Part shown: one piece after another, positions 10,401-16,902 of the stretch | Numbering within the stretch: position 1 is the stretch's first letter | Layout: each line of letters opens with the position of its first letter | DNA from: a virus | DNA: 20,622 bases | IMG/VR virus record: IMGVR_UViG_3300025141_008441 | Location: 1-20,622 of that record | Direction: 5' to 3' (one strand) | Notes under the pieces: model-generated | What the model was told of the DNA's origin: nothing | What the model saw: the letters and a program-made list of their open reading frames with translations, nothing else | Database searches by the model: none | Translations under genes and position numbers: made by a program

Positions 10401-11059
10401 CCGGTAATGTTTACCTGTGATGTAACCGCATCGCAGTCACAAAAGAGAATGTAGATGTACCCGGCAATCGCCACGCATTGAACCTGCGGGTTGAAGTAAT
10501 TGCTATCATCATATTGAGCCATCGCCTTGGTGACGCTGATTCCCGCTGCGGGGGTAACTCTTGTCCTCGGGACCACTTCTAATCCGGTAGCCTCATCAAT
10601 AACGCGAGCGTAAACCTGCCAAGGGATGTCAGCGGCCCCCGTGTACTCGGGGTCCGTTTCCGACCAAGCCTCGACTCGATAGTTATTGGCTCTCGCTATC
10701 TGGAGGGGAGTAGTTGTAACCGAGTCATTGTTGTAGACGTAGGAATCTTCAAACGTGCATCCGGTAACCCTCCCACGATCAACCCAGGTTCCAGAATTAG
10801 CCCTAGAGAAAGCATTATTTCCATCAAAGATAATCCGCTCATCTTGATAGCTAGCACATTGCTCGCTCGCATCAATTGTTCCGCTAATCTTGGAGTTGGC
10901 TAATCGAGTGAACCCATTTCTTTTCTGAACCTGGCCCGTTTTACTGAACTTGCCATTATGGCAAGTAGCGAGCTTCGGGGGCTGAAGATGCTTGTCCGAA
11001 GCCTTCTCGTCTATGCCGCTCGTCAGCGGCCAGGATTTCATTTGTTTTTGTAGGGGCAT
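7463..11059 (-). CDS. Large tail / DNA-stabilisation-type protein, 1198 aa
   Basis: The largest gene here. I prefer the ATG at 11059 (overlap TGATG with the upstream gene) to the GTG at 11071, which would add four residues (MGVL); both are possible. The opening (PLTSGIDEKASDKHLQPPKL, ATCHNGKFSKTGQVQKRNGF) matches the start of large podovirus proteins that plug the tail tube (P22 gp10-like or T7 gp12-like role). Residues ~215-286 (TTITCTSVAGLNYKDAVTIA, then TSHNGNHLAVDIDPDTNTFA and a final GTVTI) resemble the FCCH-like beta module seen in other phage proteins. The C-terminal half has repeated beta-propeller-like strands (ERIFLATIEGSVWYSKKL; GFLYRAKGGIYQVSPSMQMK). No enzyme motif is visible. 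Family placement rests on pattern and order. Confidence 0.7.
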   Translation of the reverse strand: MPLQKQMKSWPLTSGIDEKASDKHLQPPKLATCHNGKFSKTGQVQKRNGFTRLANSKISGTIDASEQCASYQDERIIFDGNNAFSRANSGTWVDRGRVTGCTFEDSYVYNNDSVTTTPLQIARANNYRVEAWSETDPEYTGAADIPWQVYARVIDEATGLEVVPRTRVTPAAGISVTKAMAQYDDSNYFNPQVQCVAIAGYIYILFCDCDAVTSQVNITGTAAGGAGLTTITCTSVAGLNYKDAVTIAGTTSHNGNHLAVDIDPDTNTFAIVDTYSGSSETGTVTIKSNYAGVNRMGVHASVVNTNTGVAAALTPTSPAMDSTSIIFHVNATFPLFIVDHVANDSLADGAVVFRLSPGPTVVATNTQPSYRADYFMQSGGAITEFLEGGQPGYRGRNTVIEREPYFQAKDGGHDGKSRTLSHIVCRAGMGSEDNEICVAFTAYDTGKSIPEIKTQVYSHSLAKVGSDLEILESHVLISGSFGSENDTDITHFVFTGQTHAPLASLVSPDPGQANEHFIATSKIDVSDGSLDTAAASLRKFTTITTDLFQHNGKVYFGATYAITPSSVIHGSGNITFANFGSSVNVIADIDGNVVAAGGTGLGGVCPSTDWAPIYEDGRALFWFVSRIEIPAANEYLFGSSKYAGVTIAGGSTMQNRSVFNSSVAALDFAPARYLPYAEAGNSLLMAGGVLWEYGGDWMKENGFLTYPQVRSITTAGTGGTLEDGTWSFQVCYEWTNSNGAVQRSYPSDPVQTTLSGGGSNQKITLTVYTPQWTQKRNANSLSNPRIVIFRTEEGPGSIWYRVKDVEADMGSSSQDIVGSELADISIVDNEQIYTTGSAGDIFGNICAPCPTDIVLHKERIFLATIEGSVWYSKKLLPGIAVEFAEQQVKPIDNYSGKISCIGAVRDYVIVITDDNAYFLAGDGPNSAGVGTDFSPPTIFSRDSGANAGCARTNSPIGFLYRAKGGIYQVSPSMQMKWIGAPVEDTIDDYEPTRMVVNDSEGEVYIGLTTGGIKSIAVLVYNYVFDAWSIWKPRYSAFGSTITPTGMMVHNGTFNFSIPTGYLLEQNTGFTDIGLSTLTFSLLITTPWLRSDQFLNLVRFYNVLISGTYKSDHTLNSTIYTNYDESVADAQTLVVTSSTPAPYILRQHVAVQKARAIKITISDAPTSGTFESYQLDGISIQFGVRPGGSFKVGETRTLT

Positions 11060-11364
11060 CAAAACACCCACAAATCCACTTCAACGGAGGAAGCGGCGTT
11101 AAGGGTTAAAGTTTTTGTGGCGTTTTTATTGCTGTCTTGGTCGTCGTAAACCACTGCATTACCCCTTCTTCGGATTACTATAAATCCCTTCGGAGCTCTC
11201 CCTAGCCCATGCCTAATAACTGTCGCCCCATCAATCGTTTGTTTTGTTATGAGAACACCATCGAGCAAAAAGGCATCTTGGACCTTTTGCATGATAGGCT
11301 CCGCGTTATCCTGCAATTCTTCGATTACACGGTCATCGGCGGTAACACGCTTCCAAGGCTCCAT
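11059..11364 (-). CDS. Small beta-rich virion protein, 101 aa
   Basis: ATG one base after the upstream TGA (TGAAATG), so probably coupled. After a short helical start (MEPWKRVTADDRVIEELQDN), residues ~33-101 form a beta domain: DGVLITKQTIDGATVIRHGL, GRAPKGFIVIRRRGNAVVYD, then a run ending SSVEVDLWVF. The xxHGLGRxPKGFIVI core and the final LWVF are typical of small structural proteins encoded near the tail genes of many podoviruses; I do not know a solved function for them. A role in the tail or in closing the portal channel is inferred from position. The TGA overlaps the preferred ATG of the next gene by one base (TGATG). Confidence 0.7.
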   Translation of the reverse strand: MEPWKRVTADDRVIEELQDNAEPIMQKVQDAFLLDGVLITKQTIDGATVIRHGLGRAPKGFIVIRRRGNAVVYDDQDSNKNATKTLTLNAASSVEVDLWVF

Positions 11365-11365
11365 T

Positions 11366-11821
11366 TCAATGCTCTGTCTCAGGCTGGGTTAAGACCTCAA
11401 CCTGCAATAGTTCCATGGCGCGGTCCCTAATCTCGTTATCGGACAGTTTGTCGATGGTGGAAATCTCCACCCTTGAAACGGCATCATCGAGCCCAAGGTA
11501 AAGGGTTCGTCTTGCCTGAATGTCGAGTAAGATTTTAGCGGTCTTAGTACACCACCCTTTTAAGAGGTGGTCTTTGGCTTGTTCCAGAAGCCGATCGAGC
11601 CGCATTAGCTCTTGCTCTTTAATCTGGTCCCGCGTCTCGGCGGTCATCTCTCGGCAACGCCTAAGCTCGTCTTCAACGAGCTTATACGCATACGCGGAAG
11701 AGATCCCCATGGTGTCGCCTATTTTATTGTAGCTAAACCCTTTTAGCCGCAATTCTAGTGCGACTTGAGAGTTCTTTATCTTCCTACAGGCTGCTTTACT
11801 GTTCTTATTCGTTTTCGCCAC
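11366..11821 (-). CDS. HTH plus coiled-coil protein, candidate terminase small subunit
   Basis: 151 aa starting at GTG (11821), which directly follows the adaptor's TAA; GGGGG about 5 nt upstream supports it. Residues ~17-48 form a sigma-region-4-like HTH (LELRLKGFSYNKIGDTMGIS, then SAYAYKLVEDEL). Residues ~55-110 are a long charged helix (RDQIKEQELMRLDRLLEQAK) followed by TKTAKILLDIQARRTLYLGL, a pattern shared with small terminase subunits and related phage HTH proteins, where the coiled-coil makes a ring. TerS normally binds pac or cos DNA and feeds it to TerL. Its place after the adaptor, far from terL, is unusual for TerS, so a late regulator is the main alternative. Confidence 0.7.
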   Translation of the reverse strand: MAKTNKNSKAACRKIKNSQVALELRLKGFSYNKIGDTMGISSAYAYKLVEDELRRCREMTAETRDQIKEQELMRLDRLLEQAKDHLLKGWCTKTAKILLDIQARRTLYLGLDDAVSRVEISTIDKLSDNEIRDRAMELLQVEVLTQPETEH

Positions 11822-12514
11822 TTAGACCCCCGCGTCGTATTGGATAAACTTAATATTCGACCCCATTATTCGATAGCGCATTAAAAAAGCTCCGGGGTCA
11901 TAGGCAAACCCGACATCGTTCCATCGGTGCCCGATGTCTTGAACGGAATCAGGTATCCCTGCATCTCGAGGCTCCGCCAGTGAGATGATTCGATTTTGCA
12001 TCATCTTCTTTTCTGCCATTAAAGCAGAAGGGTCTGATTCTTCTCGAATCAGAAGCCTGATGGCGGCTCCCAACGCAATATAATCCGGCCAGCCCTTAAT
12101 CATCGGGGGGATGATGCTCGAAACGGTGTCGGAATCGTTCACCATTAACTGCATTTCAGGAACATACCAAAGCTCACATGTCCCGGCAGTTAAGGGGCTG
12201 GTCTTGGCCCCATCCAAAGCCTCTAAATTAAAAGGATGAATAGAAAAACGGCGACCACCGGCAAGGTAGTAAACACGCTTCGCTTTATAGAAGTCGGAAG
12301 GAAGGGCATAATTTCCTGTCCCTGCAACCAAAGTGATAGTTTGGGTACTTAAAAAATAGTCTTCATAACTATCCACAAGCAGGTCGTAAAATTCCGAAGC
12401 GGCGGAGTTAATGTAATCATTAACTCGCGCCTCAACGGGAAAGTTAGAGCCGGTCATATCGGCGTAATCCAACGCTCGTGCGCGTAAGTCACCCAAGGTA
12501 GCTGTACTAGCCAT
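11822..12514 (-). CDS. Head-tail adaptor (connector) protein
   Basis: 230 aa, with a strong GGGGAGG about 6 nt before the ATG, directly after the MCP gene. The N-terminus (LGDLRARALDYADMTGSNFP, then VNDYINSAASEFYDLLVDSY) is the helical pattern seen in podovirus connector proteins that sit under the portal (P22 gp4-like or T7 gp11-like position). A short beta domain follows (TITLVAGTGNYALPSDFYKA, then CELWYVPEM), then a helix with GWPDYIALGAAIRLLIREES and a C-terminal segment with RYRIMGSNIKFI. The similarity to P22 gp4 or T7 gp11 is a role analogy, not a traced homology. Cell-wall hydrolase activity, known for P22 gp4, has no visible motif here. Confidence 0.75.
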   Translation of the reverse strand: MASTATLGDLRARALDYADMTGSNFPVEARVNDYINSAASEFYDLLVDSYEDYFLSTQTITLVAGTGNYALPSDFYKAKRVYYLAGGRRFSIHPFNLEALDGAKTSPLTAGTCELWYVPEMQLMVNDSDTVSSIIPPMIKGWPDYIALGAAIRLLIREESDPSALMAEKKMMQNRIISLAEPRDAGIPDSVQDIGHRWNDVGFAYDPGAFLMRYRIMGSNIKFIQYDAGV

Positions 12515-12535
12515 TATGACCTCCCCTAAACTATA

Positions 12536-13654
12536 TTAAACTGCTGGCATCTGAATTCGCACGTTGTAGATAGGTGCCTTGCAGCCCAAGTTTCCTCGGA
12601 ATGCTAGTCGCGCTTCTACTGAATCTGCCGTGGCAGAACGTAAAATTCGGTTACCATCAAGATTTAAGAACTTCACCGGCTCACCTAGAGTCGCTAAAAT
12701 CCACTTATCCATTTCAAGCATGAAGCCACTTTCGGCGGGGCACTTGTTTGCGGCTACGACGTTAATCGCGCCAGTATCACCCTGGATGGCTACAGAACGA
12801 AAACCAATGTCGGAGACTAGCCCTTTGTGGGTAGTCGCATTCACGGTTTGATAATTCTGTGAGTTATGAAGGTTTTGAATCAAGCTACGTTGCTGAACGT
12901 GGTTAATGAATGCAACATTCGGATTCCCACCAACTCGGGCAGAAAGAGAACCGGCAGTAATTAGCCCGTCCTCGATATCCGATGCACTTTGGTCAGTATA
13001 CTGACCATAAAGCCGTGAATCCACTGAACGGTTTACACCGAAAAAAGAATCGCCGCCGCCAGGCGCAGCGGAGGGAATCCAAGCGGAAAGCCCACTAATA
13101 CAAACGTTAGACCCCCCGTCTGCCGCATCACCCTGTGCGTAAATAAAGTCACCGTCAGTTGTCACGCTGCTGTACGCAGCGCCGACTGTAACCCTTCCCA
13201 GGCTTCGGTTAACGGCACTGACGACAAGCGTACCCGCTCTAAGGCTGCTTCCATCGGTAGCACTAAAAACCAGTACCTGGTTAACATCAAAGTTGGCAAT
13301 GTCTTCTTCTTCGCCAAGAGCCGCGAGAGTGGTACTCCCATCACTATCGGGATCGATGGCCCCTACCGTGCCAATGGAACCAGTACCGCTTCGGAAAAGC
13401 TGAGTCTCAATCGAGTTAGACAGAGAGTTCATCGCTCCATCAATGCTCGCCTTCAATGCCTGAAGGAAAGCCATTGCATCGCCTTTAGAAGCTTCCGCTG
13501 CTTCTGAGCCGACTTGTGCAATCGAGTAGTTTGAAACCCGAGTTAAGAGAAAGTCATCCACACTAACTTGGTTAGATGGTGCTGTTCCGGTTGTACCCTG
13601 AGCATTTCCGAAGCTTGCACTTCGGCCCTGCGGGTCACCGTAAACGTTAACAAT
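12536..13654 (-). CDS. Major capsid protein, exon 2 (residues 48-419)
   Basis: Begins at the codon ATT right after the intron's terminal G and runs 372 codons to TAA. The joined product is 419 aa: GGRNMP/IVNVYGDPQGRSASF at the junction, with no frame change. The VYGDPQGRS block, an Ala-rich helix (MAFLQALKASIDGAMNSLSN, the spine-helix region), a beta-rich middle (~residues 160-215), and the final RLAFRGNLGCKAPIYNVRIQ strand pattern fit an HK97-fold coat protein. A gene finder would start this part at the TTG at 13678, giving eight wrong residues (MRATVNTR) encoded by the intron's P9 region; there is no ribosome-binding site of note there. It forms the head shell around the scaffold. Confidence 0.9.
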   Translation of the reverse strand: MVNVYGDPQGRSASFGNAQGTTGTAPSNQVSVDDFLLTRVSNYSIAQVGSEAAEASKGDAMAFLQALKASIDGAMNSLSNSIETQLFRSGTGSIGTVGAIDPDSDGSTTLAALGEEEDIANFDVNQVLVFSATDGSSLRAGTLVVSAVNRSLGRVTVGAAYSSVTTDGDFIYAQGDAADGGSNVCISGLSAWIPSAAPGGGDSFFGVNRSVDSRLYGQYTDQSASDIEDGLITAGSLSARVGGNPNVAFINHVQQRSLIQNLHNSQNYQTVNATTHKGLVSDIGFRSVAIQGDTGAINVVAANKCPAESGFMLEMDKWILATLGEPVKFLNLDGNRILRSATADSVEARLAFRGNLGCKAPIYNVRIQMPAV

Positions 13655-13926
13655 CCGTGTATTCACCGTGGCTCGCAACTTCCACGACCGGGGGTTACAC
13701 CCCTGCTTTAGCTTTCACCAAAGAGTAGACCATATCTTAGCCCGTCGTAATGACTAGGGCTCCTCCCGCTTCCACCCGCTTGGGTGTACTCGCTTGCGCG
13801 ATGGTCGTTGAACGTTCCCCCTTGTGGGGGCTTCGCTGCTGATTGTCCTCGACTTGACGTTAGGAGTTTCCAGCAATTCAAGAGGTTTTTCATCGCAAAT
13901 TACTCTGCGTGAGCCCATTGTTGTTT
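13655..13926 (-). ncRNA. Group I intron (subgroup IA-like, no ORF) in the major capsid gene
   Basis: 272 nt. Pairings visible on the minus strand: P1, exon GCCU with GGGC (13916-13913); P2, CGCAGA with TTTGCG (loop GTAAT); P3, CCTCTTG (13885-13879) with CGGGAGG (13768-13762); P4, TGCTG (13875-13871) with CAGCA (13841-13837); P6, CCCCC/GGGGG with loop ACAA (13830-13817); P7, GACCA (13806-13802) with TGGTC (13732-13728); P7.1, TCGC-GCAA-GCGA; P7.2, CACCC-AAGC-GGGTG; P8, AGCCC with GGGCT, plus GTC/GAC inside; P9-type hairpins GGGGT-GTA-ACCCC and CGTGG/CCACG. The R- and S-like elements GTTCAACGACCA and AAGATATGGTC are very close to the group I consensus. P10 joins AACAAT (13922-13917) to exon-2 ATTGTT. 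The last intron base is G, as required. Confidence 0.93.
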
Positions 13927-14067
13927 AGGCATATTGCGACCACCGAAATCAGAACGCTTGGGAAGCATTGCCAATAAGGGTCGTCGAGAAAGAGTTGTTT
14001 TGGCTAGGTTGCTAGCAGAATAAATCTGCTTCAACGCTGCGTCGAAATTGGTAACTGTAGTTGCCAT
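13927..14067 (-). CDS. Major capsid protein, exon 1 (N-terminal 47 residues)
   Basis: ATG at 14067 with AAGGGA ~10 nt upstream. It encodes MATTVTNFDAALKQIYSASN and continues to ...LLAMLPKRSDFGGRNMP, the N-arm of an HK97-fold coat protein of the type whose next conserved block is VYGxPQGRS. That block is absent here; reading on gives only KQQWAHAE and a TAA (13902-13900), a 55-aa product. The missing part starts in exon 2, in frame, after the 272-nt intron. The exon ends in GCCU, which pairs with the intron guide GGGC and leaves the U-G pair expected at a group I 5' splice site. Exon length (141 nt) is a whole number of codons. Confidence 0.88.
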
Positions 14068-14080
14068 TTTTTAAAATCCC

Positions 14081-15028
14081 TTAATCCGTCCAAGTATCAG
14101 ACGGAATTAATTTAGCCGCTTCTCTCAGCAACTCGTACTCCGACATTTTTGACATGTCAGGCACTTCCGCTGCTGGTGTAGCCGCTAATGCGTTAGTCAA
14201 AGTATTTGGTTTTGATTGTACGCCGGGATTGCTCTTGGCCTCTACTGCTACGCTCTTTGTTTTTTCGGGTGCATCCTGCAACCCAAGCAGTCGTCGCACT
14301 GCTTCATTCTTAGATAAGCTCGTTAGTTGCTCCGTTAATTCACTTTGAATTCTACGGGCAGCATCAGTTGGTGTCAACACTTCTCCTTGGTCGGTGGCAT
14401 GCATCGAAGCCAGGTTAAAAATTAAGGTTTCGCTGTCGGGGTATCCCCGTAAAAGCTCGAACTCTTCACCCTGAAGAACCGACTTTACGTCTTTTTGGTA
14501 CTCCCGGACGTAGCGCTCATTGGTTTGTTCCTGAATGATTTCGCGCTGCTGCGCCAATTCCTGTCTTAACTGTTGGAGTTCTGACTGGCTTTTGTCAGAA
14601 TTTCGACGGATCATCTCTTCAGGGGACTGCGCCCCGTCGTTTAAAACCCTTTTAGCCAAGTCGTCAAAGGTCATTCCCTGTTTTTCGAGAAAATTAACAG
14701 GGTCTTCTTTGAATCCGCCTTGGTATCGAGAAAGCTCCGCCTTCATGGAGTCCATTTGGGCTTTCATGCTCTCCATTTCGCGGCGTTGCTCTTTAACTTC
14801 GGTACGTTCCGCTAAATTACGCTTCTCCGCTGCCTTAATCGCTGCCCAGGACCGGTCAAAATGGTCCGGTTCTTTGGGAGCTTCCGCCGGTGGCGCTTCT
14901 TCGGCTACGGGTGTTTCCGGTGGGCTAGCCACATCCTGGCTAGGCTCCGGTACGGCCTCCACTGCCGGGGCTTCTGCTCCTGCCTCGGTAACGGATTCTA
15001 AAATTGCTGCTAAATCTGGCTCGCTCAT
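14081..15028 (-). CDS. Scaffold-like capsid assembly protein
   Basis: 315 aa lying between the portal and major capsid genes, the standard position of a scaffolding protein. Residues ~1-58 are acidic and rich in Pro, Ala and Glu (EAVPEPSQDVASPPETPVAE), likely disordered. Residues ~62-105 (LAERTEVKEQRREMESMKAQ onward) and ~148-180 (SELQQLRQELAQQREIIQEQ) have heptad-like coiled-coil patterns. The C-terminus is a predicted helical segment (PDMSKMSEYELLREAAKLIP), where capsid-binding ends of scaffolds usually are. There is no protease motif, so any scaffold removal would be by exit rather than self-cleavage. AAAGGAAAACC precedes the ATG. The stop lies 13 nt before the MCP start. Confidence 0.8.
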   Translation of the reverse strand: MSEPDLAAILESVTEAGAEAPAVEAVPEPSQDVASPPETPVAEEAPPAEAPKEPDHFDRSWAAIKAAEKRNLAERTEVKEQRREMESMKAQMDSMKAELSRYQGGFKEDPVNFLEKQGMTFDDLAKRVLNDGAQSPEEMIRRNSDKSQSELQQLRQELAQQREIIQEQTNERYVREYQKDVKSVLQGEEFELLRGYPDSETLIFNLASMHATDQGEVLTPTDAARRIQSELTEQLTSLSKNEAVRRLLGLQDAPEKTKSVAVEAKSNPGVQSKPNTLTNALAATPAAEVPDMSKMSEYELLREAAKLIPSDTWTD

Positions 15029-15037
15029 GGTTTTCCT

Positions 15038-16891
15038 TTACATTAATCCAGGAGGCAAAGCTCCTGGAGGTATATCTCCTGGGGGCGCCGGTTCCATCGG
15101 CAGACCCTCTGCACCTGGCGGCATCCCCATTCCTTCGGCTGGCATCCCTTCGGGCCCTGGCATCATCGGCGGCGGAGCTTCTGCGAGTGCTTGAAGCTCG
15201 TCAATCTGAACAATCCATCGGCGCAGTAGTTCAACCCGCTCGGATGGAGTGTTGTCTACTTCGGCTCTTAGCAGGGCTAGCGTTGCTCTTTGACGCGCTA
15301 TGTCAAGATTCATCATTGGGTCCGGGGCTCTAAAATCCCCGTCCTTTAAGATTCGCTCAATAAATTTATCGGTGATATCTAGCGGTGCATTAATTAAGGA
15401 GCGGATTTTATCGAGGTCGGGGATATCCAACAAGTGCACCGACATTGACGCAAACTCGGGGCTCACCTGGGCAAGCTCTCGGAGTGCTGCAATTTTACCT
15501 GCCGGTGTACCTTCGAGGTACGAGACCGGGGCGCACCGCATGGTGTACATATTTTTCTCGATAGAGACTTCTTTGAAGTTAATCTGTTCTACCGCCTTGT
15601 CGCCAGCGGCCAATACCTTAATTGCCCCACCACCGTTCTCTGTAATCGCTCTCGCGGTTTCGTTCATTTGCTCGGCAATGGCTAGGTGGAACCGCTCCCA
15701 ATTCTGGCCAACGTGCATAAACCGCTTTGAACCAATATCGTTATAGGTTCGAAGGGCCTGCCCTGAATTCAACCCTGCAGGCTTAATCGAGGTTGCTGCC
15801 ATCTCCGAAAGTCCAACCTGCTGAAAAGCCCTACTGTAGAGGGTATCCAGATATTGAAGGAACATGGGGTTGACCGGGTTGGGGGTAAGTAGGGTGGGGG
15901 GCGAATCTCGATAAGTATTCATAGCCCACACCTTATTCGTAACTGAGCCTCCGGCTATCCCGGACCCCTTCTTTGACCACATTTGGCCGGCGCTCACAGT
16001 GAAGTGGTCTTGAATCTTCTTAGCGATGTAATTGATTTCGACCTGAATGGTAGAAAGCTCTTCGGCAATACCGGCTCCCCAAAACCCCAAGGGAGATTTT
16101 TGCCACCGGAAGATGGCAAAGGGGAAATTGTCCCGGTCCCATGGCTCATCGACAAGGGTGGCGTTCGATATGCAAATCACATGGCGCCCATCGTTGGCGC
16201 CGGGAGTAGAGGGGAGATGCCATGCCTCGACGCAACTGATCATATCCGTTACCCCGTGATGGGTAACAAAATCGTCATTTCTAATCAGGTCGGCTGTTTC
16301 GATTTCTTTTTTGTATTTAGGCCAAATGCTTGCGGCTACTTCTCGAACAATCTCTTTATGCTGGTAAATGCTGCGCGGGTCTCCCATCATAGACTCTTGG
16401 TCATCTACCAAGATCTCATTAGGAAAGACTCTTTCCGCGTGGATTTTATCACCGTAGTGGTAAATCTTCTCGATGCCGGTCCCGAAGATTGCCGCATCCC
16501 TGAAGATGTCCAGGCTCATGGCGTATTGGTCGGTAGCGTAAAACTGCCCGTTAATAAACTTGCCCAATGACTCAGCGCGTTGGCGCAAAGTGAAATCGCC
16601 ACCAATGGTGAGGTACTCCGGGCGCGGTCGATTTGTTGCAATGTGAGCTACCGCAGCGTCGATGACTGAGCGAATAACATTTAGGCGCAAGCGGTCGCCT
16701 GCGCTATTAAGGGCATACGCCCGTGAATTAAGCCCTTGCGCCATTCGATTAGAATAAAGGCGCAAGTGATGTAGGTTCGCCTCCCTCTGGTAAACCTGAT
16801 TCTCGTCTAAATGTTCAACCACTTCAAAAACAGAGCGAAACACGTCCGACTTGTTTAGCCACCAGTGCCTTCTATCGTCACCAAAAAACAT
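15038..16891 (-). CDS. Portal protein
   Basis: 617 aa, translated from an ATG 6 nt after GGGAGG. It forms the ring at the DNA-entry vertex of the head. Features that fit: length, position between terL and scaffold, an N-terminal helical segment (SDVFRSVFEVVEHLDENQVY), an early conserved stretch (LRLNVIRSVIDAAVAHIATN), the AIFGTGIEKIYH segment, a beta wing with ERVFPNEILVDD, and the long helical region (GIAEELSTIQVEINYIAKKI) followed by SGQALRTYNDIGSKRFMHVG, as in many podovirus portals. The last ~46 residues (572-617) are a Pro/Met/Gly-rich tail (APPPMMPGPEGMPAEGMGMP onward) probably disordered and not part of the conserved fold. Head-to-tail joining follows from the adaptor gene downstream. 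Confidence 0.9.
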   Translation of the reverse strand: MFFGDDRRHWWLNKSDVFRSVFEVVEHLDENQVYQREANLHHLRLYSNRMAQGLNSRAYALNSAGDRLRLNVIRSVIDAAVAHIATNRPRPEYLTIGGDFTLRQRAESLGKFINGQFYATDQYAMSLDIFRDAAIFGTGIEKIYHYGDKIHAERVFPNEILVDDQESMMGDPRSIYQHKEIVREVAASIWPKYKKEIETADLIRNDDFVTHHGVTDMISCVEAWHLPSTPGANDGRHVICISNATLVDEPWDRDNFPFAIFRWQKSPLGFWGAGIAEELSTIQVEINYIAKKIQDHFTVSAGQMWSKKGSGIAGGSVTNKVWAMNTYRDSPPTLLTPNPVNPMFLQYLDTLYSRAFQQVGLSEMAATSIKPAGLNSGQALRTYNDIGSKRFMHVGQNWERFHLAIAEQMNETARAITENGGGAIKVLAAGDKAVEQINFKEVSIEKNMYTMRCAPVSYLEGTPAGKIAALRELAQVSPEFASMSVHLLDIPDLDKIRSLINAPLDITDKFIERILKDGDFRAPDPMMNLDIARQRATLALLRAEVDNTPSERVELLRRWIVQIDELQALAEAPPPMMPGPEGMPAEGMGMPPGAEGLPMEPAPPGDIPPGALPPGLM

Positions 16892-16902
16892 AAGAGCCTC
16901 CC

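Noticed and set aside
13691-13830. GC-rich hairpins (CCCCC-ACAA-GGGGG and GGGGT-GTA-ACCCC) as transcription terminators
   Set aside because: Neither is followed by a U tract, and both fit P6 and a P9-type stem of the group I intron inside an unfinished gene.
13708-13893. 61-codon minus-strand ORF starting MKNLLNCWKLL
   Set aside because: It lies wholly inside the intron and runs through the P3-P8 core strands; its composition is explained by RNA pairing and no endonuclease motif is present.
13678-13926. A frameshift or sequencing error breaking the capsid gene
   Set aside because: The two parts are in the same frame after removal of exactly 272 nt, and the insert has all group I core elements plus P1 and P10.
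14535-15194. 219-codon plus-strand ORF (and others such as 1562-2095, 8738-9259 and 15983-16570)
   Set aside because: Each lies mostly antisense to a well-supported minus-strand gene, has low-complexity or shadow-like composition, and lacks a recognisable domain.
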